Positions 8,551 through 17,006 of a stretch of DNA of 64,000 nucleotides are shown here, piece after piece. The notes below the pieces were generated by a model that saw only the letters and a list, made by a program, of their open reading frames with translations, made no database searches and had not been told where the DNA came from. The position numbers were made by a program, and so were the translations under genes. The stretch comes from Flavimobilis marinus (GTDB lineage: Bacteria > Actinomycetota > Actinomycetes > Actinomycetales > Cellulomonadaceae), in contig NZ_FONZ01000005.1 in the NCBI RefSeq assembly GCF_900113055.1, forward strand, positions 62,001 to 126,000, in the 5' to 3' direction. The stretch's first letter is position 1. Each line of letters starts with the position of its first letter.

Positions 8551-10941
8551 GTGGCAGGTTCGAGGACGACGAGCGCGCCCCGCGGCGGCGCTCGCAAGAC
8601 GACTGCGCCCGCCAAGCGGCGGTGGTGGAACTACCCCCGAGCGGGCAAGGGACCGGTGCACCGCTGGGTGCCCTCGTGGCGCTTCGTCGTCGGATCCTTC
8701 CTGTTCCTCGTGGCACTCGGCATCGGCATCGTCGCGACCGCGTACGTCACGACCGACATCCCCGAGGCCGACGAGTTCACCGAGGCGCAGGTCACAACCG
8801 TCTACTACGCCGACGGCGAGACCGAGATGGGCCGGTTCAGCGAGGTCAACCGGGTGATCGTGGACGCGGACGTGATCCCCAAGCACGTCGAGGACGCCGT
8901 CGTCGCCGCCGAGGACCGCACCTTCTACGACAACGCCGGCATCTCGCCGACGGGTATCGCCCGCGCGTTCTGGGTCAACGTCCGTGGTGGCGACCAGCAG
9001 GGTGGGTCGACGATCACGCAGCAGTACGCGGAGCGCTACTACCTCGGCACCACCAAGGACTACGTGGGCAAGTTCCAGGAAGCGCTGCTCGCAGTCAAGC
9101 TCGCGCAGTCGCAGGACAAGGACACGATCCTCGCGAACTACCTGAACACCATCTACTTCGGCCGGGGCGCCTACGGCATCGAGACCGCGGCGCAGGCCTA
9201 CTTCGGCGTGCCGGCGTCCGAGCTCACGGTCGCGCAGGCCGCGCTCATCGCCGGCGTGATCCCCGCGCCGAGCGCCTGGGACCCGCGCGTCAGCCCGGAG
9301 AAGGCTGAGCAGCGCTGGAACTACGTCCTGGACGGGATGGTTGCCACGGGCGCCCTGACCCAGGCCGAGCGCGACGCGCTCGAGTACCCGGAGACCATCG
9401 AGGTGCGCAAGTCCGACGCGCTCGGTGGCCCGACCGGGTACCTCCTCGAGGAGGCGCGCGCCGAGGTGCTGGAGAAGGCGCCGGTGACGGAGGAGGAGAT
9501 CGCCACGCGCGGCCTCAAGATCGTCACGACGATCGACCCGAAGATGCAGAAGGCGGTCGAGCGCACGATCGCCGAGGAGATGCCTGAGGACGCCCCGGAC
9601 AACCTCACCACGGCGGTCGTCTCCGTCGAGCCTGGCACCGGCGCGATCCGCGCGATGTACGGCGGCAAGGACTACGTCGCGGTGCAGCTGAACGCCGCCA
9701 CGCAGGACACCGCGCAGGCCGGTTCGACGTTCAAGCCCTTCACGCTCGTCGCGGCGCTCGAGGACGGGATCACGCTCGACGACACGTACGACGGGCGCAC
9801 GGGCCGGAGCTTCGAGGGGTTCGAGAAGCCCGTCAACAACTTCGGCAACTACAGCCCGGGCTGGGTGTCGCTGCTCAAGGCGACCGAGCAGTCGGTCAAC
9901 ACGGTCTACGTCGACGTCAACGAGGAGGTCACGCCCGAGGCCACGCGCGACGTCGCCGTCCGCGCGGGCATCCCCGAGGACAGCGGTGACTTCGAGCCCG
10001 TGCTGTCGAACGTGCTCGGCGTGGCCCAGGTGCACACGGTCGACATGGCCGAGGCCTACGCGACGTTCGCCGCCCAGGGCGAGCACGCGGAGCCCTACAT
10101 CGTGCAGACGGTGACGGACCTCGACGGCGGTGTCGTCTACGAGGGCGGCGACGTCGTCTCCCGCGTGTTCGAGGAGGACGTCATGGCCGAGGCCACCTAC
10201 GCGCTGACGCAGGTCGTGGAGAACGGCTCCGGCGAGCCCGCCCAGGCGCTCGAGCGTCCCGTGGCCGGCAAGACCGGTACCTCCAACGCCAACCGGTCCG
10301 CGTGGTTCGTCGGCTACACGCCGCAGCTGTCCACGGCCGTGATGCTCGCGCAGAAGGGCGAGGGAGGCGAGCAGGAGCCGATCACACCATTCGGCGGGTA
10401 TGAGCAGATCACCGGGGGCAGCGTTCCGGTCGAGCTGTGGACGTCGTACATGAGCGCCGCGCTCGAGGGCGCCGAGGTGCTCGAGTTCCCCGACCGCCCG
10501 GAGCCGGAGCGTCCGGAGCCCACGGCGACTCCGAGCCCCGAGGAGAGCGAGGAGCCGTCCGAGGAGCCGACGGACGAGGAGACCACCGAGGAGCCCGCCA
10601 ACCCGACCGTCCCGTCCGGCCTCGTCGGGAGCAGCGAGGAGGCGGCGCGGGCGGCACTGATCGATGCCGGCCTCGAGCCCGTCGTGCGCACCGAGCCGGG
10701 TGACCAGCCGGTGGGGACCGTGATCCGGGTCGAGCCCGGGGAGGGGACCGAGGTGCCGCAGGGATCGAGCATCGTGCTGATCGTCTCCGCCGGCCCGCCC
10801 GAGCCCACGGAGCCAGAGGAGCCCGAGCAGCCCGAGGAGCCGTCGACCGAGCCCTCCGAGCCGACGGCCGAGCCGAGCGACGAGCCCGAGGCCGCGCCGG
10901 GCAGGCCTGAGCCGTCCCGGTCGCCGCGCGAGGACGCGTGA
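8551..10941 (+). CDS. Bifunctional class A penicillin-binding protein with C-terminal PASTA domain
   Basis: 796 residues. It polymerises and cross-links peptidoglycan outside the membrane. Order: basic cytoplasmic N-terminus, one membrane helix (about 43-66), GT51 glycosyltransferase (catalytic Glu in EDRTFYDN near 121; GGSTITQQYAERYYL), transpeptidase with SxxK (STFK, Ser near 392), SxN (SVN near 448) and KTGTS (near 574), then a Pro/Glu/Ser/Thr-rich linker, one PASTA repeat (about 685-749) and an acidic PE-rich tail. Start GTG 8551 is preceded by GAGAAGGG at six-base spacing; TTG 8530 is less likely. The PASTA domain suggests binding of muropeptides or lipid II. Confidence 0.95.
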   Translation: MAGSRTTSAPRGGARKTTAPAKRRWWNYPRAGKGPVHRWVPSWRFVVGSFLFLVALGIGIVATAYVTTDIPEADEFTEAQVTTVYYADGETEMGRFSEVNRVIVDADVIPKHVEDAVVAAEDRTFYDNAGISPTGIARAFWVNVRGGDQQGGSTITQQYAERYYLGTTKDYVGKFQEALLAVKLAQSQDKDTILANYLNTIYFGRGAYGIETAAQAYFGVPASELTVAQAALIAGVIPAPSAWDPRVSPEKAEQRWNYVLDGMVATGALTQAERDALEYPETIEVRKSDALGGPTGYLLEEARAEVLEKAPVTEEEIATRGLKIVTTIDPKMQKAVERTIAEEMPEDAPDNLTTAVVSVEPGTGAIRAMYGGKDYVAVQLNAATQDTAQAGSTFKPFTLVAALEDGITLDDTYDGRTGRSFEGFEKPVNNFGNYSPGWVSLLKATEQSVNTVYVDVNEEVTPEATRDVAVRAGIPEDSGDFEPVLSNVLGVAQVHTVDMAEAYATFAAQGEHAEPYIVQTVTDLDGGVVYEGGDVVSRVFEEDVMAEATYALTQVVENGSGEPAQALERPVAGKTGTSNANRSAWFVGYTPQLSTAVMLAQKGEGGEQEPITPFGGYEQITGGSVPVELWTSYMSAALEGAEVLEFPDRPEPERPEPTATPSPEESEEPSEEPTDEETTEEPANPTVPSGLVGSSEEAARAALIDAGLEPVVRTEPGDQPVGTVIRVEPGEGTEVPQGSSIVLIVSAGPPEPTEPEEPEQPEEPSTEPSEPTAEPSDEPEAAPGRPEPSRSPREDA

Positions 10942-10944
10942 CGT

Positions 10945-10977
10945 CGCTGGCACGGCGGTCTGTGGACCGTGCCAGCG
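10945..10977 (+). terminator. Terminator after the PBP gene
   Basis: CGCTGGCACGG (10945-10955) and CCGTGCCAGCG (10967-10977) form an 11-base-pair stem with an 11-base loop just after the PBP stop. There is no T-tract, as is common in high-GC actinobacteria. Confidence 0.7.
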
Positions 10978-10994
10978 GTCGGCCCGCGCGCTGG

Positions 10995-11000
10995 TAGTCT
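10995..11000 (+). promoter_or_regulatory. -10 element of the rpsF-ssb-rpsR-rplI promoter
   Basis: TAGTCT in the 187-base gap between the PBP terminator and rpsF. It would give a leader of about 120 bases. No convincing -35 element is seen. Confidence 0.5.
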
Positions 11001-11038
11001 GGGCCACTGCTGTGCCCTCGCCGCCGCGCCCGCCTATC

Positions 11039-11124
11039 GGGATCGCGTCCCGGGGGAATCACGCAGCGACGCTGCAACCCTCCTGTCACGGAAGTCCCGT
11101 GGCCGTCTTGAGTCCATAGGAGGT
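11039..11124 (+). promoter_or_regulatory. Structured rpsF leader (possible S6:S18 autoregulatory RNA)
   Basis: The leader holds three small hairpins: GGGA/TCCC near 11039-11051, GCAGC/GCTGC at 11063-11075 and CACGG/CCGTG at 11087-11101, followed by the AGGAGGT ribosome binding site. S6:S18 complexes are known to bind rpsF leaders in many bacteria. I cannot confirm the specific motif here. Confidence 0.35.
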
Positions 11125-11128
11125 GGGT

Positions 11129-11497
11129 ATGAGCCTGCGTCAGTACGAGTTGATGATCATCCTCGATCCCGAGATCGAAGAGCGCACGGTCGCTCCGTCC
11201 CTCGACAAGTACCTCACGGTCATCACGACCGAGGGTGGTTCTGTCGACAAGGTCGACATCTGGGGTCGCCGTCGTCTTGCCTACGAGATCCAGAAGAAGT
11301 CCGAGGGCATCTACGCGGTGGTGAACTTCACCGCCTCGCCCGCCACGGCCAAGGAGCTGGACCGTCAGCTCGGCCTCAACGAGGTCGTCCTGCGGACCAA
11401 GATCCTCCGCGTCGAGGCCGCTCGCCTCGCTGCCGAGGCCGCTGCCGCGGAAGAGACCGCGGCCACGGACGAGTCGGCCGAGCCGGCCGCTTCCTGA
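11129..11497 (+). CDS. rpsF: 30S ribosomal protein S6
   Basis: 122 residues. Conserved S6 features: [16 protein letters not shown] at the start, the basic strand [16 protein letters not shown], and the [12 protein letters not shown] end of the domain, followed by an Ala/Glu-rich tail common in actinobacterial S6. ATG 11129 was chosen over GTG 11123 because it has AGGAGG at five-base spacing. It binds S18 in the platform of the small subunit and is the first gene of a four-gene operon. Confidence 0.97.
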   Translation: MSLRQYELMIILDPEIEERTVAPSLDKYLTVITTEGGSVDKVDIWGRRRLAYEIQKKSEGIYAVVNFTASPATAKELDRQLGLNEVVLRTKILRVEAARLAAEAAAAEETAATDESAEPAAS

Positions 11498-11563
11498 TCT
11501 CACGCTTCACCCCCGCTCCGGTGCACGCCGGGCGGGGCCCGTACGAACATCGAAGGAGTCGGG

Positions 11564-12055
11564 ATGGCTGGTGAGACTGTCATCACGGTGGTCGGGAACC
11601 TGACCGGGGACCCAGAGCTGCGCTTCACCCCCTCGGGTGCCGCGGTCGCCAACTTCACGATCGCGTCGACGCCACGCACGTTCGACCGTCAGTCCAACGA
11701 GTGGAAGGACGGCGACACGCTGTTCATGCGCTGCTCGTTGTGGCGTGAGGCGGCCGAGAACGTGGCGGAGTCCCTGACCAAGGGCACTCGCGTGATCGCG
11801 CAGGGCCGGCTGGTCCAGCGTTCGTACGAGACCCGCGAGGGTGAGAAGCGCACCGTCGTCGAGCTGCAGGTGGACGAGATCGGTCCCTCCCTGCGCTACG
11901 CCTCCGCCAAGGTCACCCGGGCCCAGCGCTCGGGTGGCGGCGGTGGTGGTGGCGGGTTCGGCGCAACGTCCGGCCCCGTGCAGAACGACCCGTGGGCCAG
12001 CTCTGGCCCCGCGGCAGGCTCCGGCGGCGGATTCGCCGACGAACCCCCGTTCTGA
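11564..12055 (+). CDS. ssb: Single-stranded DNA-binding protein
   Basis: 163 residues. The OB-fold covers roughly residues 1-115 ([54 protein letters not shown]). A Gly-rich flexible linker follows, then the acidic tip FADEPPF, the actinobacterial version of the DDxPF docking peptide for replication and repair partners. The ribosome binding site is GAAGGAG. The gene sits between the two ribosomal genes whose proteins bind each other (S6 and S18), as is usual. Confidence 0.97.
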   Translation: MAGETVITVVGNLTGDPELRFTPSGAAVANFTIASTPRTFDRQSNEWKDGDTLFMRCSLWREAAENVAESLTKGTRVIAQGRLVQRSYETREGEKRTVVELQVDEIGPSLRYASAKVTRAQRSGGGGGGGGFGATSGPVQNDPWASSGPAAGSGGGFADEPPF

Positions 12056-12136
12056 CCGGTTCCGGCACCAGACAAGACTCGCTCAGCCCGACGCCCCGCG
12101 TCCGTCTGAGCATCAGCACCTCACAAGGAGCACACG

Positions 12137-12373
12137 ATGGCGAAGGCCGTTCTCCGTAAGCCCAAGAAGAAGTCCAACCCACTCAAGTCCGCGAAGATCG
12201 AGCTCGTCGACTACAAGGACACCGCGCTGCTGCGCAAGTTCATCTCCGACCGCGGGAAGATCCGTGCCCGTCGCGTGACCGGCGTCTCCGTCCAGGAGCA
12301 GCGTCAGATCGCACGTGCCGTGAAGAACGCCCGTGAGATGGCGCTCCTCCCCTACTCCTCCTCGGCTCGCTGA
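12137..12373 (+). CDS. rpsR: 30S ribosomal protein S18, cysteine-free (zinc-independent) form
   Basis: 78 residues. The core [24 protein letters not shown] and the C-terminal [15 protein letters not shown] are standard. The N-terminal zinc-binding cysteines of the usual form (CxxC near residue 14 and a later Cys) are absent: the region reads [17 protein letters not shown] and [10 protein letters not shown]. It is therefore a C-minus type S18 that needs no zinc. Such forms are usually zinc-starvation paralogues in mycobacteria and streptomycetes, but here it is the copy in the main operon. AAGGAG lies six bases before the ATG. Confidence 0.96.
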   Translation: MAKAVLRKPKKKSNPLKSAKIELVDYKDTALLRKFISDRGKIRARRVTGVSVQEQRQIARAVKNAREMALLPYSSSAR

Positions 12374-12393
12374 GCAAGAAAGGGAGACGCACC

Positions 12394-12840
12394 ATGAAGC
12401 TCATCCTCACGAACGAGGTCACCGGTCTCGGTGAGCCTGGCGACGTCGTCGACGTCAAGGACGGTTACGCCCGTAACTTCCTCATGCCCCGCGGTCTGGC
12501 CACGGCCTGGTCCAAGGGCGCCGAGTCGCAGGTGACCGCGATCCGCAAGGCCCGCAAGGCCCGCGAGATCGCCACCCTCGACGAGGCGAAGTCGACGCGC
12601 GACTCGCTGCAGTCCAAGGCTGTCGTCATCAAGGCGAAGGCGGGCGACTCCGGTCGTCTGTTCGGCGCCGTGACGACCACGGACATCGCGGAGGCCGTGG
12701 CCGCCGCTGGTGCGCCGGCCGTCGACAAGCGCAAGATCGAGATCGGCCAGCCGATCAAGACCACCGGCGAGTACACCGTCACCGTGCGCCTGCACGCGGA
12801 CGTGTCCGCCAACATCAAGCTCAAGGTCGTCGCTGCCTGA
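12394..12840 (+). CDS. rplI: 50S ribosomal protein L9
   Basis: 148 residues. The N-domain signature is [36 protein letters not shown], then the long connecting helix and a C-domain ([33 protein letters not shown]). Last gene of the rpsF operon, with AAGGGAG upstream of the ATG and a GC-rich terminator downstream. Confidence 0.97.
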   Translation: MKLILTNEVTGLGEPGDVVDVKDGYARNFLMPRGLATAWSKGAESQVTAIRKARKAREIATLDEAKSTRDSLQSKAVVIKAKAGDSGRLFGAVTTTDIAEAVAAAGAPAVDKRKIEIGQPIKTTGEYTVTVRLHADVSANIKLKVVAA

Positions 12841-12866
12841 GGTAGCCCGCCCGCTTGATCCGGAGG

Positions 12867-12889
12867 CCCGGTCCCCTCGAGGGGCCGGG
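12867..12889 (+). terminator. Terminator of the rpsF-rplI operon
   Basis: CCCGGTCCCCTC (12867-12878) pairs with GAGGGGCCGGG (12879-12889) with one bulged T, followed by TCTTCG. It also lies just beyond the end of the convergent MATE gene and may serve both. Confidence 0.65.
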
Positions 12890-12899
12890 TCTTCGTGCG

Positions 12900-14267
12900 T
12901 CAGGCCCCGGTGACCATCCACGACGTGGAGCGCGCACGCAGGCCCGTCGTGACGGCGCGGGCGAGCATGAACACGCCCGCGAACGCCGCCCAGAGCGCGG
13001 CGATGCCGGCGGAACCCTCGGGAGCTGCTGCCCGGACCAGGAGGGCGACCGGGGCATACGCGATGAGCGTGACGATCCCGGCCCACGCGAGGAATCGGCC
13101 GTCGCCCGCTCCGATGAGCACGCCGTCGAGCACGAACACCCAGCCCGCGACGGGCATGAAGACCGCGCCCACGAGCAGGCCGGTCACGATGGCGGCGCGC
13201 ACGGCGGGGTCGGTGGTGAACAGGGGCGCGAGCAGCGGGCCGCTCGCGGCGACCAGCACGCCCAGCACGGCGCCGCCTCCCAGGCCCCACTGCAGGCACC
13301 GGCGCAGGATCGCCCGGGTGCGGGCGACGTCGGCGGACCCTAGCGTGTGGCCGATCAGCGCCTGGGCGGCGATCGCGAGGGCGTCGAGAGCGAAGGCGAC
13401 CAGACCCCACACGGCGTTGACCACCTGGTGCCCGGCCAGCGTCACCGGACCGAGGCCGGTCGCGACGAACACGGTGAGCAGGATGGCGGCGCGCAGCGAC
13501 AGCGTCCGCACGAGCAGCGGGAGGCCCGCGCGGGTGCTCGCCCAGATCCCGCCCGAGCGCGGGCGCAGGGACGCTCCGGCCGCCCGGGCGCCCCGGGCCA
13601 CGACGATGCCGAGGACGACACCCATGGCGGTCTGCGCGAGGGCGGTGCCCAGCCCGGCGCCGGCGGTGCCCATGCTCGCTCCGTAGACCAGGCCGACGGA
13701 CAGGACGGCGTTCACCCCCGCGCCCGAGGCGGCCACCCACAGGGGCGTGCGGGTGTCCTGCAGGCCGCGCAGGACGCCCGTGGACGCCAGGACGAGCAGC
13801 ATGCCGGGCATGCCCGGGGCGGACCAGCGCAGGTACGTGACCGCGTGAGCGTGGACGGCGCCCTCGGCCCCGAGCGCAGTCGCGGCCCACGGCGCGGCGA
13901 GCCACAGCCCCGCCGCGAGCACGATGCCTAGGCCCAGGGCGAGCCACATGCCGTCGACGCCGGACTGCAGCGCCTCGGCCTGGCGTCCCGCGCCGGCGCG
14001 CCGGGCGACGGCGGCCGTGGTCGCGTAGGCGAGGAACACGCACAGTCCCACGACAGTCAGCAGCAGCGTGGAGGCGAGAGAGAGGCCGGCCAGCTCGGGC
14101 GTGCCGAGACGCCCGACGACGGCGCTGTCCACGAGCACCAGCAACGGTTCGGCCACGAGTGCGCCAAGAGCGGGCAGTGCGAGCGCCAGGATCTGGCGAT
14201 CCAGGACCCGGTCGCGCGGCTGTCCACCGGCGGAGCGCCGTCGTCCAGCACGTGGATGGTCAGTCAC
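12900..14267 (-). CDS. MATE family (DinF/NorM-like) efflux transporter
   Basis: About 455 residues from GTG 14267 (GGAG at six-base spacing); ATG 14273 would have no room for the ribosome binding site. Twelve hydrophobic segments form two similar halves. MATE/DinF features: LALPALGALVAEPLLVLVDSAVVGRLG at the N-terminus, TGVLRGLQDTRTPLWVA, and AIAAQALIGHTLGS in the second half. It probably exports cationic compounds by sodium or proton antiport. Position between rplI and dnaB on the opposite strand is common in Micrococcales. Confidence 0.9.
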   Translation of the reverse strand: MTDHPRAGRRRSAGGQPRDRVLDRQILALALPALGALVAEPLLVLVDSAVVGRLGTPELAGLSLASTLLLTVVGLCVFLAYATTAAVARRAGAGRQAEALQSGVDGMWLALGLGIVLAAGLWLAAPWAATALGAEGAVHAHAVTYLRWSAPGMPGMLLVLASTGVLRGLQDTRTPLWVAASGAGVNAVLSVGLVYGASMGTAGAGLGTALAQTAMGVVLGIVVARGARAAGASLRPRSGGIWASTRAGLPLLVRTLSLRAAILLTVFVATGLGPVTLAGHQVVNAVWGLVAFALDALAIAAQALIGHTLGSADVARTRAILRRCLQWGLGGGAVLGVLVAASGPLLAPLFTTDPAVRAAIVTGLLVGAVFMPVAGWVFVLDGVLIGAGDGRFLAWAGIVTLIAYAPVALLVRAAAPEGSAGIAALWAAFAGVFMLARAVTTGLRARSTSWMVTGA

Positions 14268-14275
14268 AAACATCT

Positions 14276-14416
14276 CCGTCCACAGGGCTCAGCCCTGTCA
14301 TTCCAACGAAAACCCGTGAGTGTGGGAATCGTCTCCACGGTTGTCCACGGCTGTGTCCACAGTCTGTGTGCAGTCCCACCTGCGATTCCCACAAGTGGGA
14401 CAACCTCTGTGGATAA
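14276..14416. promoter_or_regulatory. Cluster of DnaA-box-like sites and inverted repeats upstream of dnaB
   Basis: The gap between the MATE start and dnaB contains CCGTCCACA (14276-14284), GTCTCCACG (14331-14339), TTGTCCACG (14341-14349), GTGTCCACA (14353-14361) and TGTGGATAA (14408-14416, the exact complement of TTATCCACA). The three central TCCAC cores are 10 and 12 bases apart. The region also has three inverted repeats: ACAGGGCT-C-AGCCCTGT (14282-14298), TGTGGGAATCG/CGATTCCCACA (14321-14331 with 14383-14393) and TCCCAC-AA-GTGGGA. It may be a DnaA-controlled dnaB promoter or a DnaA-binding regulatory locus. Confidence 0.55.
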
Positions 14417-14543
14417 CCCCGGTGGAGGGCGGGTTGTGATCGGCGGGCGGTGTGGGCATAGCCTGCGGGCAGCCGGAGGCATCGTGTCACAGGCACGAGG
14501 TAGACATGGGCGCACCTGGCGCACGAGAAGAGGGAGTCGCGCG

Positions 14544-17003
14544 GTGTCCGTCGAGGAGCTCGAGTCCTACAGTCCAGGCCCCTCGCGCGGGCCTGCGTTC
14601 GATCGCACCCCGCCGCAGGACGTCGCCGCGGAGCAGAGCGTGCTGGGCGGCATGCTCATCTCGAAGGACGCCATCGCCGACGTCATCGAGCAGCTGCGCG
14701 GCACGGACTTCTACCGTCCCTCGCACGAGCTGATCTACGACGCGATCCTCGACCTCTATGGCCGCGGCGAGCCCGCGGACGCGATCACGGTCCTCGCGGA
14801 GCTCACCAAGCGCGGCGAGATCGGCCGCGTGGGCGGAGCCCCGTACATCCACGAGCTCATCTCGATGGTGCCCACGGCCGCGAACGCCGGCTACTACGCG
14901 CGCATCGTCCGTGAGCGCGCGGTGCTGCGGCGCCTCGTCGAGGCCGGCACCCGGATCGTGCAGCTCGGCTACGCGACCGACGGCGGCGACGTCGACGACA
15001 TCGTCAACAACGCCCAGGCCGAGGTCTACGCGGTCACCGAGACCCGCACGTCCGAGGACTACGCCGTCCTGGGCGAGATCATCGGCGGCACGGTCGACGA
15101 GATCGAGGCCGCCGGGCACCGCGGCGAAGGCATGATCGGCGTCCCCACGGGATTCGCGGACCTCGACCGCTTGACCAACGGCCTGCACCCGGGACAGATG
15201 ATCGTCCTGGCGGCGAGGCCGGCCATCGGCAAGGCGTTGGCGCTGGACACTCCGCTCGTGACGCCGACCGGCTGGACGAGCATGGGCGAGGTGCGGGTCG
15301 GCGACCAGCTCGTCGCGGCTGATGGCACCCCGACGACGGTCGTGCGCGCGACCGACGTCATGATGGATCGTCCGTGCTACGAGATCGAGTTCGACGACGG
15401 CACTGTGATCGTCGCGGACGCCCAGCACGAGTGGTTGACGACGACACGTGCTGACCGGCGCGCGCCTGAACCGAGTGGCGAGATTCGCACCACCCAGGAG
15501 ATCGCCGGGACCGTGCGTTGCCAGACGGCCGACGCGCGTGCCAACCATGCGGTCGCCACGGGTCGCGCGATCCGGCTGCCGGACGCGGACCTGCCGCTGC
15601 ATCCCTACGCGCTCGGCGTCTGGCTCGGGGACGGACACTCGCGATCCGCTCGCTTCACCTCCGCGGACCCTGAGATCGCCATGCGCCTCGAGGGCCTGGG
15701 TCTCGCGGTCCGGGAGACCTATCAGATGACGGGCGCGGCACGCCTCTACGCGATGCAGCTGCCCAAAGAGGCGGGGCCAGCGCAGCGGTCGTGCGAGGTC
15801 TGCGGAACGGGGTGCCAGGAGTGCCACAACGCTCGGGGGACCGTCGCTGGCATCCTCCGATCGTTGGGGGTGTTCGGGGACAAGCACATCCCGCAGTCGT
15901 ACCTGCGGGCGAGCGAGACCCAGCGCCGGGAGCTGTTGGCGGGCCTGCTCGACACCGATGGCACGGTGAACCCGACGGGCAGCCCGCAGTTCACGGTGAC
16001 GAACCGACGGCTCGCACTGGGCTTCCGCGAGCTGGTCCACAGCCTCGGCTACCGCACGGGCTGGTCCGAGCGCACGGTGCGCGGGCGGACGGTGAGCTCC
16101 TCGACCGCGTTCACGGTGAGTTTCACGACGGACGACGACGTCTTCGCGCTCGAGCGCAAGTTGCTGGCGCACAAGGCGCGCCGTCGCCCGTCGACGGCGC
16201 GCCTGCGCCAGCGCTTCATCGTCGACGTGCGGCCCGTCGCCTCGGTGCCCGTCCGGTGCGTCGAGATCGCGCACCCCAGCCACCTCTACCTGGCGAGCAC
16301 CGCGATGGTGCCCACGCACAACTCCACGCTCGGGATCGACATCGTCCGTTCCGCCTCGATCAAGCACAACATGACGTCCGTCGTGTTCTCGCTCGAGATG
16401 GGCCGCAACGAGATCACGATGCGTCTGTTGTCAGCCGAGGCGCGCATCCCGCTGCAGAAGCTCCGCACGGGCGCGATGGGCGAGGACGACTGGAACAAGC
16501 TCGCCGGCACCATGGGCAAGATCTCCGAGGCGCCGCTGTTCATCGACGACTCCCCCAACATGTCGCTCATGGAGATCCGCGCCAAGTGCCGGCGTCTCAA
16601 GCAGCGCCACGACCTCAAGCTGGTCGTGATCGACTACCTCCAGCTGATGACGTCGGGCAAGCGCGTCGAGTCGCGCCAGCAAGAGGTCTCGGAGTTCTCC
16701 CGCGCCCTGAAGCTCCTCGCCAAGGAGCTCGAGGTCCCCGTCATCGCGATCTCGCAGCTGAACCGTGGCCCGGAGCAGCGCACCGACAAGCGTCCGGCGA
16801 TGAGCGACCTTCGCGAATCGGGCTCTATTGAACAGGACGCCGACATGGTGATCCTGCTGCACCGCGAGGACGCCTACGAGAAGGAGTCGCCGCGCGCGGG
16901 CGAGGCCGACCTCATCGTCGCCAAGCACCGTAACGGACCCACCGACACCATCACCGTGGCGTTCCAGGGGCACTACTCGCGCTTCGTCGACATGCAGGCG
17001 TGA
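14544..17003 (+). CDS. dnaB: Replicative DNA helicase DnaB with in-frame intein
   Basis: 819-residue precursor that should splice to a 456-residue helicase. N-extein (1-230): DnaB N-domain (PPQDVAAEQSVLGGMLIS, FYRPSHELIYDAI) and the start of the RecA-like domain, ending ARPAIGK. C-extein resumes STLGIDIVRSASI and includes VFSLEMGRNEITMRLL, VVIDYLQLM (Walker B), ISQLNRGPEQR and SIEQDADMVILLHR. The intein falls between the Walker A lysine and the following serine, so unspliced protein cannot bind ATP. GTG 14544 was chosen for the AGGGAG seven bases upstream and the family-typical start. The helicase unwinds the fork ahead of the replisome. Confidence 0.96.
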   Translation: MSVEELESYSPGPSRGPAFDRTPPQDVAAEQSVLGGMLISKDAIADVIEQLRGTDFYRPSHELIYDAILDLYGRGEPADAITVLAELTKRGEIGRVGGAPYIHELISMVPTAANAGYYARIVRERAVLRRLVEAGTRIVQLGYATDGGDVDDIVNNAQAEVYAVTETRTSEDYAVLGEIIGGTVDEIEAAGHRGEGMIGVPTGFADLDRLTNGLHPGQMIVLAARPAIGKALALDTPLVTPTGWTSMGEVRVGDQLVAADGTPTTVVRATDVMMDRPCYEIEFDDGTVIVADAQHEWLTTTRADRRAPEPSGEIRTTQEIAGTVRCQTADARANHAVATGRAIRLPDADLPLHPYALGVWLGDGHSRSARFTSADPEIAMRLEGLGLAVRETYQMTGAARLYAMQLPKEAGPAQRSCEVCGTGCQECHNARGTVAGILRSLGVFGDKHIPQSYLRASETQRRELLAGLLDTDGTVNPTGSPQFTVTNRRLALGFRELVHSLGYRTGWSERTVRGRTVSSSTAFTVSFTTDDDVFALERKLLAHKARRRPSTARLRQRFIVDVRPVASVPVRCVEIAHPSHLYLASTAMVPTHNSTLGIDIVRSASIKHNMTSVVFSLEMGRNEITMRLLSAEARIPLQKLRTGAMGEDDWNKLAGTMGKISEAPLFIDDSPNMSLMEIRAKCRRLKQRHDLKLVVIDYLQLMTSGKRVESRQQEVSEFSRALKLLAKELEVPVIAISQLNRGPEQRTDKRPAMSDLRESGSIEQDADMVILLHREDAYEKESPRAGEADLIVAKHRNGPTDTITVAFQGHYSRFVDMQA
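15234..16322 (+). mobile_element. Class 3 intein with LAGLIDADG homing endonuclease, in the DnaB P-loop
   Basis: 363 residues (DnaB 231-593). It starts with Ala instead of Cys/Ser (ALALDTPLVTPTGW) and ends VPTHN before extein Ser. The three marker residues of class 3 inteins are all present: Trp67 in block B (DAQHEWL), Cys342 in block F (VRCVEIAHP) and Thr361 in block G (VPTHN). Splicing is therefore expected to start at the block F cysteine. Two endonuclease motifs (LGVWLGDGH and LLAGLLDTDG) keep their acidic residues, so homing activity may be intact. A CxxC-x3-CxxC cluster (CEVCGTGCQEC) in the insert could bind zinc. Confidence 0.95.
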
Positions 17004-17006
17004 GGT

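Noticed and set aside
12137-12373. Missing S18 cysteines as sequencing error or pseudogene
   Set aside because: The reading frame, ribosome binding site and all other conserved positions are intact; cysteine-free S18 is a known form.
15234-16322. Intein segment as a separate inserted gene or a disruption of dnaB
   Set aside because: The frame is continuous, splice-junction residues are intact and extein parts together make a normal-length DnaB.
14487-16367. 626-codon minus-strand frame opposite dnaB and its intein
   Set aside because: Pure reflection of dnaB codon bias; no domain or start signal.
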